Positions 12,701-23,176 of a stretch of DNA of 64,000 nt are shown one piece after another. The stretch comes from Talinum fruticosum (taxonomy: Eukaryota > Streptophyta > Magnoliopsida > Caryophyllales > Talinaceae), in assembly GCA_021018815.1 (NCBI GenBank), contig JAITYX010000135.1, positions 620,001 through 684,000 on the forward strand, in the 5' to 3' direction. Every line of letters begins with the position of its first letter. The stretch's first letter is position 1. The notes under the pieces were generated by a model. The model worked only from the letters and a program-made list of their open reading frames with translations, made no database searches and was not told the DNA's origin. The translations under genes were made by a program, and so were the position numbers.

Positions 12701-12884
12701 GTAGATGGAAAAAGGAAGGCAATCTCCTTGATTTAATTTATTCGACAACAGACTTCCGAAGGAAATTTTAAAGAAATAAGTCCGATCGTAAATAAAATCA
12801 GCCACTCAACCCCCTAGTTGCGGGGAAAAATACTCAATAATGTTACGCTTTTCAACTGCTTTCTTTAAAATCCCGGGTATTACA
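9720..12884. mobile_element. Solo LTR, 3.17 kb, of a Ty3/Gypsy-like retrotransposon
   Basis: Starts TGTAACACCCC and ends GGGTATTACA, giving the TG...CA termini of an LTR. It is flanked by perfect 5-bp duplications AATTT (9715-9719 and 12885-12889). No internal coding region follows, so it is a solo LTR left by recombination between two LTRs. Repeated CCACACGC(T)CGGAGT motifs near 9960-10000 also occur in the related LTR at 32069 and in the fragment at 56598. A GC-rich island lies at 11920-12520. On the minus strand a TATTTAAG box (~12600), the GC-rich leader and a possible GT splice donor (GAGGTGGGTAG) follow in order, so transcription was probably minus-strand. Long LTRs of this kind occur in Tekay/Del-type chromoviruses; that lineage call is inference. 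Confidence 0.88.
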
Positions 12885-13005
12885 AATTTGTACAAAATTG
12901 ATTTGGTTGTCATACTTAATTTTGTTTTTGGTTTGAAGGGAGGTGTAAAGTTCATTGTGGGAGGTATTTTATGACTATAACTTCAAGAAATTTTATTAGT
13001 AAAGC

Positions 13006-13310
13006 CACTACTACAAAACTTTAAAATAGCGACGGAAACCAATCGTCGCCGAGTAGCGACGGAATCGGCGACGGACACCGACAAAAATGCCACCTGGATC
13101 ATACAACGACGGGATTAGCGATGGAAAATAACTTCCGTCGCTACTCCGTCGGCGGTAATTGCATGCAGTACAAAATCCCCGAAAGGAAAAAATAAAATTA
13201 ACTCGGACTAATTAGCGACGGAATATTCCGTCGCTATTCCGTCGCTATCGATAATTTTGTAATTAGCGACGGAACAGCGACGGACTGTTCCGTCGCTAAT
13301 TACGAATAAA
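13006..13310. repeat. CACTA left subterminal repeat array
   Basis: Contains at least ten copies, in both orientations, of AGCGACGGA or close variants within ~300 bp. In En/Spm elements, equivalent subterminal motifs are bound by the element's own TNPA-type protein. Here the specific binding is inferred from position and repetition. Confidence 0.9.
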
Positions 13311-13626
13311 TCCGGAACCGGCATCGGCCGGTTCGGATTTCGCAAACCAACAGAGAGAGCGAGACCGAGAGCGAGAGCGAGAGCAATCAGCCGCGACACC
13401 ACCGCCATCAGCCGCTACCGCGGCGACTAGGCACGCCGCCGGCGCTCGTTGCCGCCCTCCCCGCCGCCGCCGATTCAGGACCCCAAAGGCCGAAACACCA
13501 CCGCTATCAGCTTCGTTTCGCCCGACCCTCGCACCGCGCCGCTGCCGCTCGGGTGGAGGACGCCGCCGACCAACCGCCGCCGGTGCCGCCCATAAATTTG
13601 AGGTATTTTGTGTTGATTTTTGTAGA

Positions 13627-14168
13627 TTTATGGTTTTACAAAATTGATATTGAAATTGATGAATATATGTAATTTGTGGGAAATTAATGTTGTTTGTGAA
13701 TGAATTTGAGAAGAAAATTGTGAAATTGTGTTGTTTAAGGAGTAAATGTTATTGAAGTTTAATTTAGGGTTTTACAAAATATAACTTGGAATTGACGAAT
13801 ATACGTACTTTGGTGGGAATTAATGTTGTTTGTGAATGAATTTGAGAAGAAAATGTGCAATTGTGTTGTTTGTGGAGTAAATGTTATGGAAGTTAAATTT
13901 AGGGTTTTGAACATTGTAACTTGAAAGTAACGTATATATGTAATTTAGTGGAAATTAATGTTGTTTGTAGATGAATTTGAATAGAAAACTGTGCAATTGG
14001 GTTCTTTATGGATTAAATGTTATTGAAGTTAAATTTAAGGTTTAAAAAATGTAAGCTGAAATTGACGAATATATGTAATTTGGTGGAAATTAATGTTGAT
14101 TGTGGATGAATTTGAATAGACAAATGTGCAATTGTGTAGGATATGTGGGACATTATTGTTGAAGTTGA
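13627..14168. repeat. Four tandem ~136-bp repeats inside the CACTA element
   Basis: Units begin near 13627, 13763, 13898 and 14034 (period 135-136 bp). Each opens with a TTTAGGGTTTTACAAAAT-like stretch and contains AATTAATGTTGTTTGTG and GTGCAATTGTG. Similarity is about 80-90% by eye. The array lies in the leader or first intron upstream of the transposase start. Confidence 0.85.
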
Positions 14169-14527
14169 GGGAAATGGTGTTTTTGATTTATATATGCGTA
14201 ATTGTTTGTTGTTTATTTGTGTGAGGTTCTTGACGCTAATTAGGTATGCTTATAGGCATGATTGCTTTACTTGTATGATTAGTGTAATTATATGTATATG
14301 AGTTCATTTATGCTAATTAGGTATGATTACTTTAATTATGAAATAAATATTGAAGAGTAAAATATAAAAATTATAGAAATCTATGTATATTAAAAAATTT
14401 ATAGATGCATAATGGTTATATATAGATTATGTTCGTTATAGAAAATATGTAATCATATACCATCTCCATGTGTTGGTATTTTTAACTAATAATGTAATAA
14501 ATTGTTAAATTTCAATCGAGAATATAT

Positions 14528-15417
14528 ATGGACGGGCCTACGCATCGTAGATGGATGTATCGTAGGTTATTACCCGGTAGAGTTGGGTATAGACAAGAGT
14601 TTTTAGACGGGGTTGAGGAGTTTGATGCACATGCTAGAAGCCAATCAGAATTTGTGCATAATCAACAATATAGGTGTCCATGTCGCAAATGCGAAATCGG
14701 AAGTATAAGGATCCCGATGAAGTTAAGTTGCACCTCTATCAATATGGTTTTCTTCCAAACTATTGGTATTGGACTAGTCATGGAGAAATAGATCCTCATT
14801 TACATGAGGAGCAAACAATGGTTTCTAACGTATTCAACGACGACAGTGGCGCCAATCATATGAACTACGGCGATGTCGAAACAAATATCGACCGTATGAA
14901 TGATATGGTCACGGATGCTATGATCCCAAATCAAAACTCCACAAGTGAGCCTCCAAATACCCATGCCCAAAGTTTCTTTAATATGATTGAGGCTGCGCAA
15001 CGACCTTTGTGGGCAGGAAATGAAACTTACACCGAGTTGTCCGCCACTGTTAGAATGTTGAGCATTAAGTCCGACTACAACATGCCTCAAAATTGCTTTA
15101 ATGAAATTGCTCAACTTATGAAGGAGATTTGTTCGCCTCATAACCGAGTTCCTCGTGACATTCACCATGCAAAGAAGGTCATTAAAAATCTTGGGATGGA
15201 TGTTCAAAAATTGATTGTTGTCGACAAGGTTGCATGTTGTTCTACAAAGAGGACAAGTGACCTTGATTCATGCAAGTTTTGTGGTCATGCGAGATGGAAG
15301 CGTCAAAGGGAAAGACATGGCAAAAGTCAAAGAACTCCATTTGCAAGGATGCATTACTTGCCGTTAATACCAAGACTTCAACGCTTGTTTGCTTTCATTT
15401 ATGTTGTCATCGAATGA
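14528..15417 (+). pseudogene. CACTA transposase, N-terminal half only, frameshifted
   Basis: The first frame (14528-14791) is a transposase-associated domain: residues ~6-12 read RRWMYRR, then F..GVEEFDAHA, then the zinc-ligand motif CPCRKC at ~50-55. The frame breaks near 14690; a second frame (14674-15417) continues the same domain (YKDPDEVKLHLYQYGF..YWYW) and then gives the TNP2 linker with MPQNCFNEI, KVIKNLGM and a CKFCGHARWKR knuckle. A one-base loss near 14690 would explain the shift. The product stops at FARMHYLPLIPRLQRLF, just where the Transposase_21 catalytic domain should begin. That domain is absent, so this gene cannot make an active transposase. Family roles: binding and cutting element ends in the nucleus. 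Confidence 0.85.
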
Positions 15418-15596
15418 ATTCTTGTTAATGTACTGAAGGTGAAACCATTGAAGCGTACTTTATTCACATGCTTCAGATTTATATCTAACGCTTACATGTG
15501 CATATGTTTACTATTGTTTGTATGTTGTTCTATATGAAATCACTTGAACCGTTGGATGTTTACTAATAGTGTGAATTACTTGTTTATGTATAGAAA

Positions 15597-17440
15597 AATG
15601 GAGAGAGGTAGAGGCGGAACCAAAAGATCAGCTACTCGGGAAGGGCTAGAAACACCTCTATCGATGGGGAAGGTAATGATGTCAGCACTTCTACCCCCTC
15701 TCAAAACCCTCGTAACCTTCAAACTCCCGTCGGTGGAACACTATCTCCACACTCCCTCACAACCAAACTCCATTGGGGGTCATTTATTCCCAACCCTCCC
15801 TTTTTCCAACTCCCAAATGTCCCACACATGCAAAACCCACTAGGTGGGCCTTTCTTTCTAAACCCTCCATATTCTCAGCAACCCCATATGTACTCAAACC
15901 CGTTCGAGTACATATACATATCAACAATATGGTACAAATAATGTACCACGCATCCACGTTGGTTCCGAACAACGGCCACCACAAATGCCTACAAATGAAG
16001 GACCAACTGATACGGGAACGAGGATCCTTGTCTTCAATCAAGTAGCGCTAGCAGCCGAGAAAAATCCGAATTGAGCCGGATGGTGAAGGGTGAGTGTGAT
16101 AATAAATAATAAAATAAAATAAGCATATTAGTTATTAGTTGAACTAACTATTTTATATGTTGAATTGATTAGGTTCTACCCCATTGACAAAGTTGGTACG
16201 ATTTCCCACATCTTCCAAAGCAAATACGATGGAGCTTGGCCTACATGGGGTAAAGTCCCTCGATCACAACGTGATCAATGGTTTTCTCGAGTTTAAGGTA
16301 ATGACACATCATTAGTTTTCTCCAGTTCAGATAACACAATCACTTATTGTGCATGTTCGAACATTATATTTTAATTTCATAACGTATAAACGACGTTTTT
16401 ATTTATATAGAAATTTTTCACGTGGTCCCCAACCCATGAAGTCCAAATCAGAAGAAATTTTGAAAAGAAAGGCGGTGATCGCTTGAAGGACTTCATGCTC
16501 AAGGCGAGGAAAACTAAGAAGAAGCCGAAATGGTTGGGTGACAACTACCGGCGCGAGTTGCTCGAATATTGGGAAACCGCTGAGTACAAGAAGTTCTCGC
16601 GAGCAAGCTCGAAAAACCGTCATGCCGATCGGGGGACTTGGTTCATCACTCCATACGTGTGGCTCAATCCCTATGACGGAGCATAAGCGGCGATTTGTAC
16701 GTACCCCTTTCTTATTGATTACGCATGCAACCGTTAACATGTTCATATTGGTGAATTGATTCTCTACTAACTTGTTTTCAATTTTAGATGAAGGAGCTTA
16801 AAGGAGTTCAGCCTCTACCGACCCAACTATTTGCACGCACGCACAAAACAAAAAGGACGAATGGGTGGACAAAAATCCAAGGCCATTTACGTGAGTAACC
16901 GTATATATGAATTCCGCATATTTTTCTATCTATTGTTTTCGTTAACAACTCGTTATATTTACATGCCTAAAATATTTATATTATATTCAGGAGAAGTTTC
17001 AAAAAGAGTGGGAAGAGTTGCAAAACACTCAACCCACTCAAACTTCCAATGATGACCCCAACTCTTCCGAGGATCATGTATCCATCCCTTCACAACAAGA
17101 GTTGTGGGTCAAAGCAAATGCGAACAAGAAAGGTCGCATTTATGGATTTGGATCCGAGGCTAGAAACTTGAAACCAACAATGTCCTTCAAATCACCGAAA
17201 CCTTCTACTACGGATGACTCAAAATGGAGAGCAACAAGGCATAATTTAAATTCCGAGGTACATCACTGGATTGAGCATTGCCGGCTGCTTGACTTACAAA
17301 ATCGGCATCCGAAGGCACGAGTCGACAGCTTCGCTGAGCCAATAGCACGTATGAATGAATTTCTGCAGTCTCAGCAAGCATCCGGATCGCACCGTCGACC
17401 ACCAGAACCACAACGAGGAAGAGGAAGAGGAAGAGGATGA
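15597..17440 (+). CDS. CACTA second gene: Transposase_24 (Ptta/En/Spm-type) protein, multi-exon
   Basis: Exons lie in several frames with short AT-rich introns between them. The start at 15597 (MERGRGGTKRSATREG) follows a polypyrimidine tract and is a plausible exon start. 16171-16295 reads FYPIDKVGTISHIFQSKYD and WPTWGKVPRSQRDQWFSR. 16411-16686 begins KFFTWSPTHEVQIRRNFEKK and ends with the family's SRASSKNRHADRG. 16790-16890 contains HARTKQKGRMGGQKSKAIY. 16990-17440 is the C-terminal exon, ending in an RGRGRGRG tail. This matches the plant Transposase_24 domain, the TNPA-like DNA-binding partner in CACTA elements, which would act on the subterminal motifs. Exact splice sites are uncertain; at 16293 a GTTTAAG donor gives an in-frame join. 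Apparently less damaged than the first gene. Confidence 0.7.
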
Positions 17441-17714
17441 GGAAGAGGATGAGTGAATTCAAATGTGAACTTTTGTAAATATTGGTGATCATCACTTTGC
17501 GAACTATTTACAAATTTGTTTTAACTATGTTATGGTTGTTGATGATGTTGAATATGTAAGTTGGATTTGTATATCCAACTTTGATGAATTATTTGTGGCC
17601 GGCATATGTAAATGCCAAATGTAAGTGTCACATATGTGAATGGTGGATTTGTATATCCATTCACAATGTTCTGTACTAGGATAACGAATAATTAGCAAAT
17701 AATATACAAAATTT

Positions 17715-18126
17715 TTCACGAACAGCGACGGATCAGCGACGGTCTCGCCACTTAGCGACGGAAATGGGGAAATTCCGTCGCTAATACGGCTATCGGCGAC
17801 GGAAATCACCCCATTTCCGTCGCTGATTTAGCGACGGAAATGTGGGATGTCCGTCGCCTATTTCCGTCGCTAAATCAGCGACGGAGTACTTTCCGTTGCT
17901 AAATCAGCGACGGAGTACTTTCCGTCGCTGATTTCTATCGGCTACGGAACTAGATTCCGTCGCTAATCCATCGCTAATTGGCGACGGACTTGAAAATTTC
18001 CGTCGCTGATATTTAGCGACCCGCTTTCAGCGACGGAACTGTTCCGTCGCTAATTGCGAAATTCCGTCGCTAATTACTAATATTCCGTCGCTATTTCCGT
18101 CGCTAATCTACTGTTTTGTAGTAGTG
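17715..18126. repeat. CACTA right subterminal repeat array
   Basis: About 20 copies of AGCGACGGA/TCCGTCGCT in alternating orientation over ~400 bp, denser than at the left end. Neighbouring copies pair as inverted repeats, so single strands could fold extensively. Confidence 0.9.
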
Positions 18127-18199
18127 AGCTGAATGATATCACAATTTAGTTGTTAACAGTTTTGTTCTCCTCGATTTTGGTTTTCCATCAACAAATATT

Positions 18200-18648
18200 G
18201 ATTTACATCGAAATACACTTGTTAGTATTCTACCCAAATTTAAAATACACCCAATTTATATTTCACATGAACCAAATACACCGATTCATAATTAATTCGC
18301 CCACTCTAATAAACTGGATTAGTATAAATGTAGTGCAATTTAAACGAGTCCAAATTTTAAAAATATCTTTTTAAAAAATGTATTATTTGGGTTTTTGAAC
18401 AAAGATTGTGCAATGTTGGGTACTATAGACATTAATTATGCAGCTAGTAAGATCGAGCTTAACGGTGTGACATACATCGCTTTTAGATTGGAAAATAAGA
18501 AATTTGGAATTGTCTTACAAGTCGCAAATGACTACAGTTTTGGGGTGTTTATAGGGAATGGACATTTCAGCAGCAATTCCATGGTCAGCTTGCGATGAAA
18601 TAGAAGACTGGACCTGAAGAATTTATGGGAGCATTATTTATGGGTGAC
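18200..18648. repeat. Unit copy 1 (5' part) of a dispersed ~3-copy repeat
   Basis: Matches 24085-24270 and 25690-25830 in the same order. Shared marks include CCCAA.TTRTATTTYACATGAA, AACAAAGATTGTGCAA, TACTATAGA, the CTTG.GATGAAA..GAAGACT..ACCTGAAGAATT segment and GGAGCATTA. A 67-codon frame at 18395-18598 lies inside (residues such as FGVFIGNGHFSSNSMV) but matches no family I know, and the other copies do not preserve it. I treat it as repeat sequence rather than a gene. Confidence 0.7.
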
Positions 18649-19279
18649 TATACCTGGCAATCAGGTCATTCGGTTCGGGTTCGGTTCGGGTTAGTTCGGT
18701 TCGGGTTAACTTCGGGTCGATCTTGTTCGGGTTCGGTTCGGTTTCGGGCTCGGGTCAACTTCGGTTCGGGTAAACTTCGGGTCAATTTCGTTCGGGTTTG
18801 TTCGGTTTCGGTTCGGGTCAACTTCGGTTCTGTTCAACTTCGGGTCAATCTCTTCAGGTCAGGTTCGGGTTCAATTCGGGGTTAATTTTGGATCAGGTCA
18901 ACTTCAGCTAGTAATCGGGGTCACTTTTTGGGTCAAAATCGATTCAAAATTGTACCCACCAAAAAATTGTACCACTATAGGCACAAAAATCAATCCCGAG
19001 AGACCCAACAGAAAAAAATCGTGGGTTGGGTGACTTTTATTCGGGTTAAATCGATTCGGTCCGATTCGGATCGGGTCGGTTCGGTTTCGGTTTGGGTCAT
19101 TTCGGTTTAGGTCAGAATCGGGTTCATTAGATTTCGGGTCGGTTCCGTTCGGGTCTGTTCGGATCGGTTCATTTCGATTTTCGGGTCAAAATCGGTTCAA
19201 CTGTTTCGGATGTCGGTTTGGTTTGGATTTCGAGTCGTTCGGTTGACCCGTTCGGTTCGGGTCGGTTTTACCAGGTCTA
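18649..19279. mobile_element. hAT-type non-autonomous element (TTCGGG-rich), 631 bp
   Basis: Perfect 8-bp target duplication TGGGTGAC (18641-18648 and 19280-19287). Termini TATACCTGGCAA and, reversed, TAGACCTGGTAA agree at 10 of 12 positions. The interior is a degenerate array of TTCGGGT/GGTTCGG units. The flanks rejoin to match paralogous sequence at 25820-25860 and 26485-26530, where the insert is absent, giving two related empty sites. No coding capacity; it would need a hAT transposase in trans. Confidence 0.93.
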
Positions 19280-19287
19280 TGGGTGAC

Positions 19288-20224
19288 AAACTAATAAATT
19301 TTGCTTGTTTTTGTTAGTTGTGCATTATATGCTTTGGCTGAGTCCTATAACAACTTTGATGGCTAATGCTCAAGAATTTACACTGCCAATAAGACCAGGC
19401 CACACAGTTAATTTTTTTGTTTCCCAACAAACTCATATTAGTTCTATTTATAAGATTACTTTTATGTTCCTATCATAAATGTAGTCCCCTTATTTTAGTA
19501 TAAAAAATCAAGGTTTTTCCACTAGTAAAACCATTGTTAATATAAGGGTGAGCAGAAATCGAAAAATCGAACCAAAAACTCGAAAAATGAAACTGAAAAT
19601 ATGATTAATCGAGCATAATTTCTTTAAAAAATTGGTCTGGTTAATTGAACCGAAAATTTTTACAGTTCACGGTTCTTTTTTTCGGTTTAGCGGACAAAAA
19701 ATTCTCAATAAGATCATAGCATTTCAATATTTTTGTTCATCTCAAAAGATGGTTCTCCACCATTAGTTGTGCATTCTTGTGCATAGTTTGCAAACCTATA
19801 CCCACTAAAGTTCATAAAACTTTGCATCTATGATCTGAATTAAGTTAATAGTTCAAAAATCAGAGGCCTAATCTTTTTGTGGTGTGTTTTTAGGTGATTG
19901 AGGAAATTCTCACTGAACCCAAAGATTCAAATATGAAATGAAATAAAAAAATCAAAATTTTAGTACGAGAGTACTCCCAAAAGATTTTATTAGTGGATTT
20001 TCAGGTCGGAAAATAGAAGAGTGAGGCAGATCAAAGAGGGAAAGAGAGAAACTCATATCTCAATTGCTTTAATTAGCACAAGCCATCACTATACTTTGAA
20101 AGTCGTATCCTAAAGTCTCATTGATGCCAAGTTGAAGGTTTTCGCTGCTACCAATGAACACTATAGTAAAAACGGAGGAGACGGGGCAGGGGAAGATGAA
20201 GAGGCCATAGGGAGAGGAGGGAGA
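19288..20224. other. Repeat-unit continuation and a partial hAT-like end; no gene
   Basis: 19288-19375 continues unit copy 1 (AAATTTTGCTTGTTTTTGT, TGTGCATTATAT, GATGGCTAATG). From about 19544 an AAGGGTGAGCAGAAATCG stretch followed by TCGAAAAA/GAACCGAAA words and TTTTTTTCGGTTTAGCGG (to ~19695) resembles a hAT MITE end like the one at 52855. No second terminus or duplication is visible. The rest is unremarkable. Confidence 0.45.
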
Positions 20225-20640
20225 ATTTTCTTTTCGATACTTGATTAACCTTTAAAAGAGGTAAAGAAAATATGTAAAAATAATCGAATTCTAACAATAC
20301 ACCTCATTAGGTGATTTACACTCCTAAGGACACCTTAAAATCTAAGTACAACTCCTAAATTATAGACACTTTCATGATTCATAATCATAATAAATGATAA
20401 ATAGTACTCCTAGTGACAACATATAATAAACCTATCGACGATCCAATAAGCATCCAATAGGTGCACCACTCCTGACCATGGTGATTGTACACCCCTTTAT
20501 ATCTAATCTAACACAAGACTCACACCCTTGTTACATATATTTCAGTATCTTGTCGAGTTTCTTTTTACGACATCTTCCTCCTTTATATACGGTGTCCCAA
20601 TTTTTTTGCAAACTCGATTAGATCCTTCGGGATGATAGTC
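20225..20640 (-). repeat. Inverted copy of the 23080-23475 segment
   Basis: The reverse complement aligns with 23080-23475 at about 80% by eye, sharing ACACCTCATTAGGTGATTTA, AAGGACACCTTAAAATCTAA, GACGATCCAA and CACACCCTTGTTACATATAT. The minus strand here therefore carries a decayed copy of the C-terminal end of the frame at 22874-23176. The two arms lie about 2.4 kb apart in opposite orientation. Confidence 0.8.
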
Positions 20641-20679
20641 TCATACCCATACTTAGGTTTAAAAATTGACCTGAGAAAG

Positions 20680-21233
20680 TAGGGATAGAAATGGGGTAGG
20701 TTCAGGTGGGGTGGAGTTATATCTCGCATCCATACTCATTTTAAAAAATGGTATTCATACTCGTACGCCATACCCACATCTATCAAGTTTTGAAAATCTA
20801 TGCCTTACTCACACCCTTCGGATTTTTTTAGGTTTGCGAGTTTATTCGGGTTTGAATGTGATGAGAACAAAAAAATACCCACATCGACATACGAGCATCG
20901 TCTTGATATTTTATCTTATAAGGATGGAGTCATTTTTACTTATAGGAAAATTACAATTTAGTTATAAAATGTATAAGTTTTTTTCTATGTATCCTCATAT
21001 GATAGTTAACATGTCCATCAATTATGAGAAGGAAATTATCACATTAAGATAAATTGGGTGTGGGGACGGGTGTGGGACAGGTGAACCTCGTACCTTACCC
21101 ATATCCATACCCAAATATGTTATTTTTCCACCTGGTTCATGTCCGTTTTTTTCACTTTTTCGTACCAAAATCTGTTATAACTAGGACGGGTTCGGGTCGG
21201 ATTTTTCGAATTCAGGTCAAATTTCCATCCCTT
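20680..21233. mobile_element. hAT-like MITE, 554 bp
   Basis: Terminal inverted repeats TAGGGATAGAAAT and, reversed, AAGGGATGGAAAT agree at 11 of 13 positions. Flanks TGAGAAAG (20672-20679) and GCAGAAAG (21234-21241) match at 6 of 8, an aged 8-bp duplication. The interior has repeated CATACCCA and GGGTATGGG-type words. Reading frames inside have no domain. Confidence 0.75.
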
Positions 21234-21299
21234 GCAGAAAGGATGCTGAGAAAAGGATACATAAGGGCCTAATGATAATTTTAATTGTTTAGTAGATTT

Positions 21300-21657
21300 T
21301 TATTTCAAAAATTTCAAAGCAATGCTGCCGTGTAGAGTGTATGATACAGAGTGTAACTGTGTAAACGTATCACCCTGCGCTTGTAAGTGGCCAAACATGC
21401 TTATGAAAATTTTTAAAGTAAACTAAGCGGGGCAGTTATAATGATTGGCATAAAATGACATCATTATCTATTTTTTTTATAGAACACCATTATCTATATA
21501 TGTGGTATTAATTGATGTAATTTTTATTTACACTAACAATATATTTTTATATGTTCATAAAATTTGGATAAATAAATTTCCAGCTCCGGTGTAAAAATTT
21601 TTCATAAAGATTTTTTTATTACATTAATGTATTTGCTATAATTTCCCGTGCTATGTT
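21300..21657. repeat. Unit copy 1 (middle part)
   Basis: GGCCAAACATGC..ATGAAAATTTT, TATTTACACTAACAATATATTTTTAT, TTCATAAAATTTGGA and TTAATGTATTTGCTA-type segments recur in the same order at 26220-26360, 26595-26680 and 27475-27600. Confidence 0.75.
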
Positions 21658-22390
21658 CAAGGGTGGAGTTAGAAAATTTTCTTAGGGGGCCGGATAGTAA
21701 GTAAATACCATTTATCAGGGACTGAGCTATTATTTGATCAGTGATGCCAAAATATATTCTCATAAATGTTAAAGGGAACATTTGAGAATAATTATCACTC
21801 ACAAAATCCAATACAATCAAAGTTTGAGAAATAAATTAAATTAACTATATACGATAGTACATAAATATACTAATAATCAACCCACTAAAAATAAATATAA
21901 TATTAATACAAAACATACATGGTGTTTGAATCAGAAGTCTTGGAAGGTCAAAAAATTATTTTCTTTTAGAAATTGTTAATTGAGAATGGAATTTATACTA
22001 CTTTATATTAAATGATAAGGAGAAAAAGTAGTATTATGACATAGATAACAAGAGAAAGAGATTAAAAAAGAAAAGTTGAGACGATTATAGTCATTGTCAA
22101 TTTGCCATAGCTTATACCTTAAAATGTCCATCCTAATTTATTAAACAATTATAAGACATGTTCAAAATGTTATATAAAAAATAATATATTTTATACAATA
22201 ACTATATAATTTTACCTTATACTAAAAATGTTATGAAAATTTATTTTACTTAGAGAGATAAAAAATATGGAAATAATTTTCCTAAAAATTTAATTTTTTT
22301 CCTATTTTATTTTTTAGGATAGATTTTATAAAAAAAAAAAAAAATTTCAAAATCATGGGGATCACCCCGACCCCTTTGATTCCGCCACTG
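21658..22390. mobile_element. hAT-type non-autonomous element, 733 bp
   Basis: Perfect 8-bp duplication GCTATGTT (21650-21657 and 22391-22398). The right end, reversed, reads CAGTGGCGGAATC and the left end CAAGGGTGGAGTT, a diverged form of the CAGTGGCGGA ends common in plant hAT elements. The uninterrupted sequence survives in the paralogous copy near 27600-27640 (TTTATGATTTTGTTTTTC). No coding capacity. Confidence 0.9.
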
Positions 22391-22870
22391 GCTATGTTTT
22401 TGTTTTTCTTTAAAGAGTTGATTGAATTTTTGCCATTCAAACAAGACCTAAATAAACCAATTTTCTACACGTATACTGCAATCTTATAAATAAAGTAGAT
22501 TTAAAATATCTTGAAAAATTAATGGTGAAGGTCAAAATAAATAATGTCACTCGTAGCACCAAGATCATAAGAGTTACTGGGATTGCTATGATTACCATTT
22601 TGTGGTAATCACCTTACTAATTTTTATATCAAGAATATACATCTTTGAAATATATAATAGTCGTTAATATGGGTTGTTAATAGCCCAACTTTTTATTACC
22701 CGGTAATCTTTTATGGATCTTATTTTAAATGGGATTACCCGCTTAACCAATTGAAAACTTGATCAGTTGCACTCCGCTATGTGATGATCATATCATAGTG
22801 TAAAGTTTAAAATTTTTAAAAATTCGTTTGAGAGAATACAGACACTACACTTTTTTTTCATGAGTTAAAG
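22391..22870. other. End of unit copy 1; nothing else recognised
   Basis: 22400-22520 matches 27610-27745 (TTTAAAGAGTTGATT, CCAAACAAGACCTA, ATCTTATAAATAAA). This gives the empty site for the Tat LTR that begins at 27753. After 22525 the sequence is unrelated and featureless. Confidence 0.6.
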
Positions 22871-22873
22871 AGA

Positions 22874-23176
22874 ATGCAAGGGGGACCAAAAGACGTACTC
22901 AAAATAGGCGTGAAAGGTGCAAGGTCGTGGCCTCCAAAATTCTTAAGAGTAGTAGGAAAAAAACGCCTAAACATTCCTAATAGAATTAGAGAATACGAAC
23001 TGTCCAAGACGCCTATAAAAAATATTAGTGACAAAACTGAGGAAATTAAAACAGGGAGTTTGAACAAGAATGTGACCGAGGATCTAATCGAGTTTGCAAA
23101 AAAATTGGGAACACCGTATATAGAGGAGGAAGATACCGTAAAGAAGAAACTCGCCAAAATGTTGAAATATATGTAA
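22874..23176 (+). CDS. Unrecognised 100-residue reading frame in a duplicated segment
   Basis: Encodes a charged, lysine/glutamate-rich, probably helical product of 100 residues (segments such as LSKTPIKNISDKTEEIK and EDTVKKKLAKMLKYM) with no signal peptide, membrane segment or domain I recognise. The C-terminal ~30 codons occur again, frame-broken, in the inverted repeat at 20540-20640. The first ~40 codons occur in part at 23930-24000. It therefore seems to come from a multicopy sequence, perhaps an exon of an unknown transposon or gene family. Whether it is expressed cannot be judged. Confidence 0.3.
   Translation: MQGGPKDVLKIGVKGARSWPPKFLRVVGKKRLNIPNRIREYELSKTPIKNISDKTEEIKTGSLNKNVTEDLIEFAKKLGTPYIEEEDTVKKKLAKMLKYM

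Larger units (their letters stand above)
13006..18126 (+). mobile_element. CACTA (En/Spm) DNA transposon, 5.1 kb, both ends present
   Basis: Left terminus CACTACTACAAAACT, and right terminus whose reverse complement is CACTACTACAAAACAG. The 3-bp target duplication AGC is exact (13003-13005 and 18127-18129). Dense TAGCGACGGA/TCCGTCGCTA subterminal repeats sit inside both ends. The interior carries a GC-rich leader (13310-13600), four ~136-bp tandem repeats (13627-14168), a broken first gene (transposase-associated) and a second gene (Transposase_24 type), both plus-strand. The DDE catalytic domain of the TNP2 transposase is missing, so the copy is non-autonomous, though its ends look fit for mobilisation in trans. 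Confidence 0.95.

Noticed and set aside
14800..15207. 135-codon minus-strand frame
   Set aside because: Antisense shadow of the CACTA transposase-associated coding region, whose plus-strand frame has clear domain motifs.
18395..18598. 67-codon plus-strand frame
   Set aside because: Lies in a dispersed repeat; the other copies do not keep the frame and no domain is recognised.
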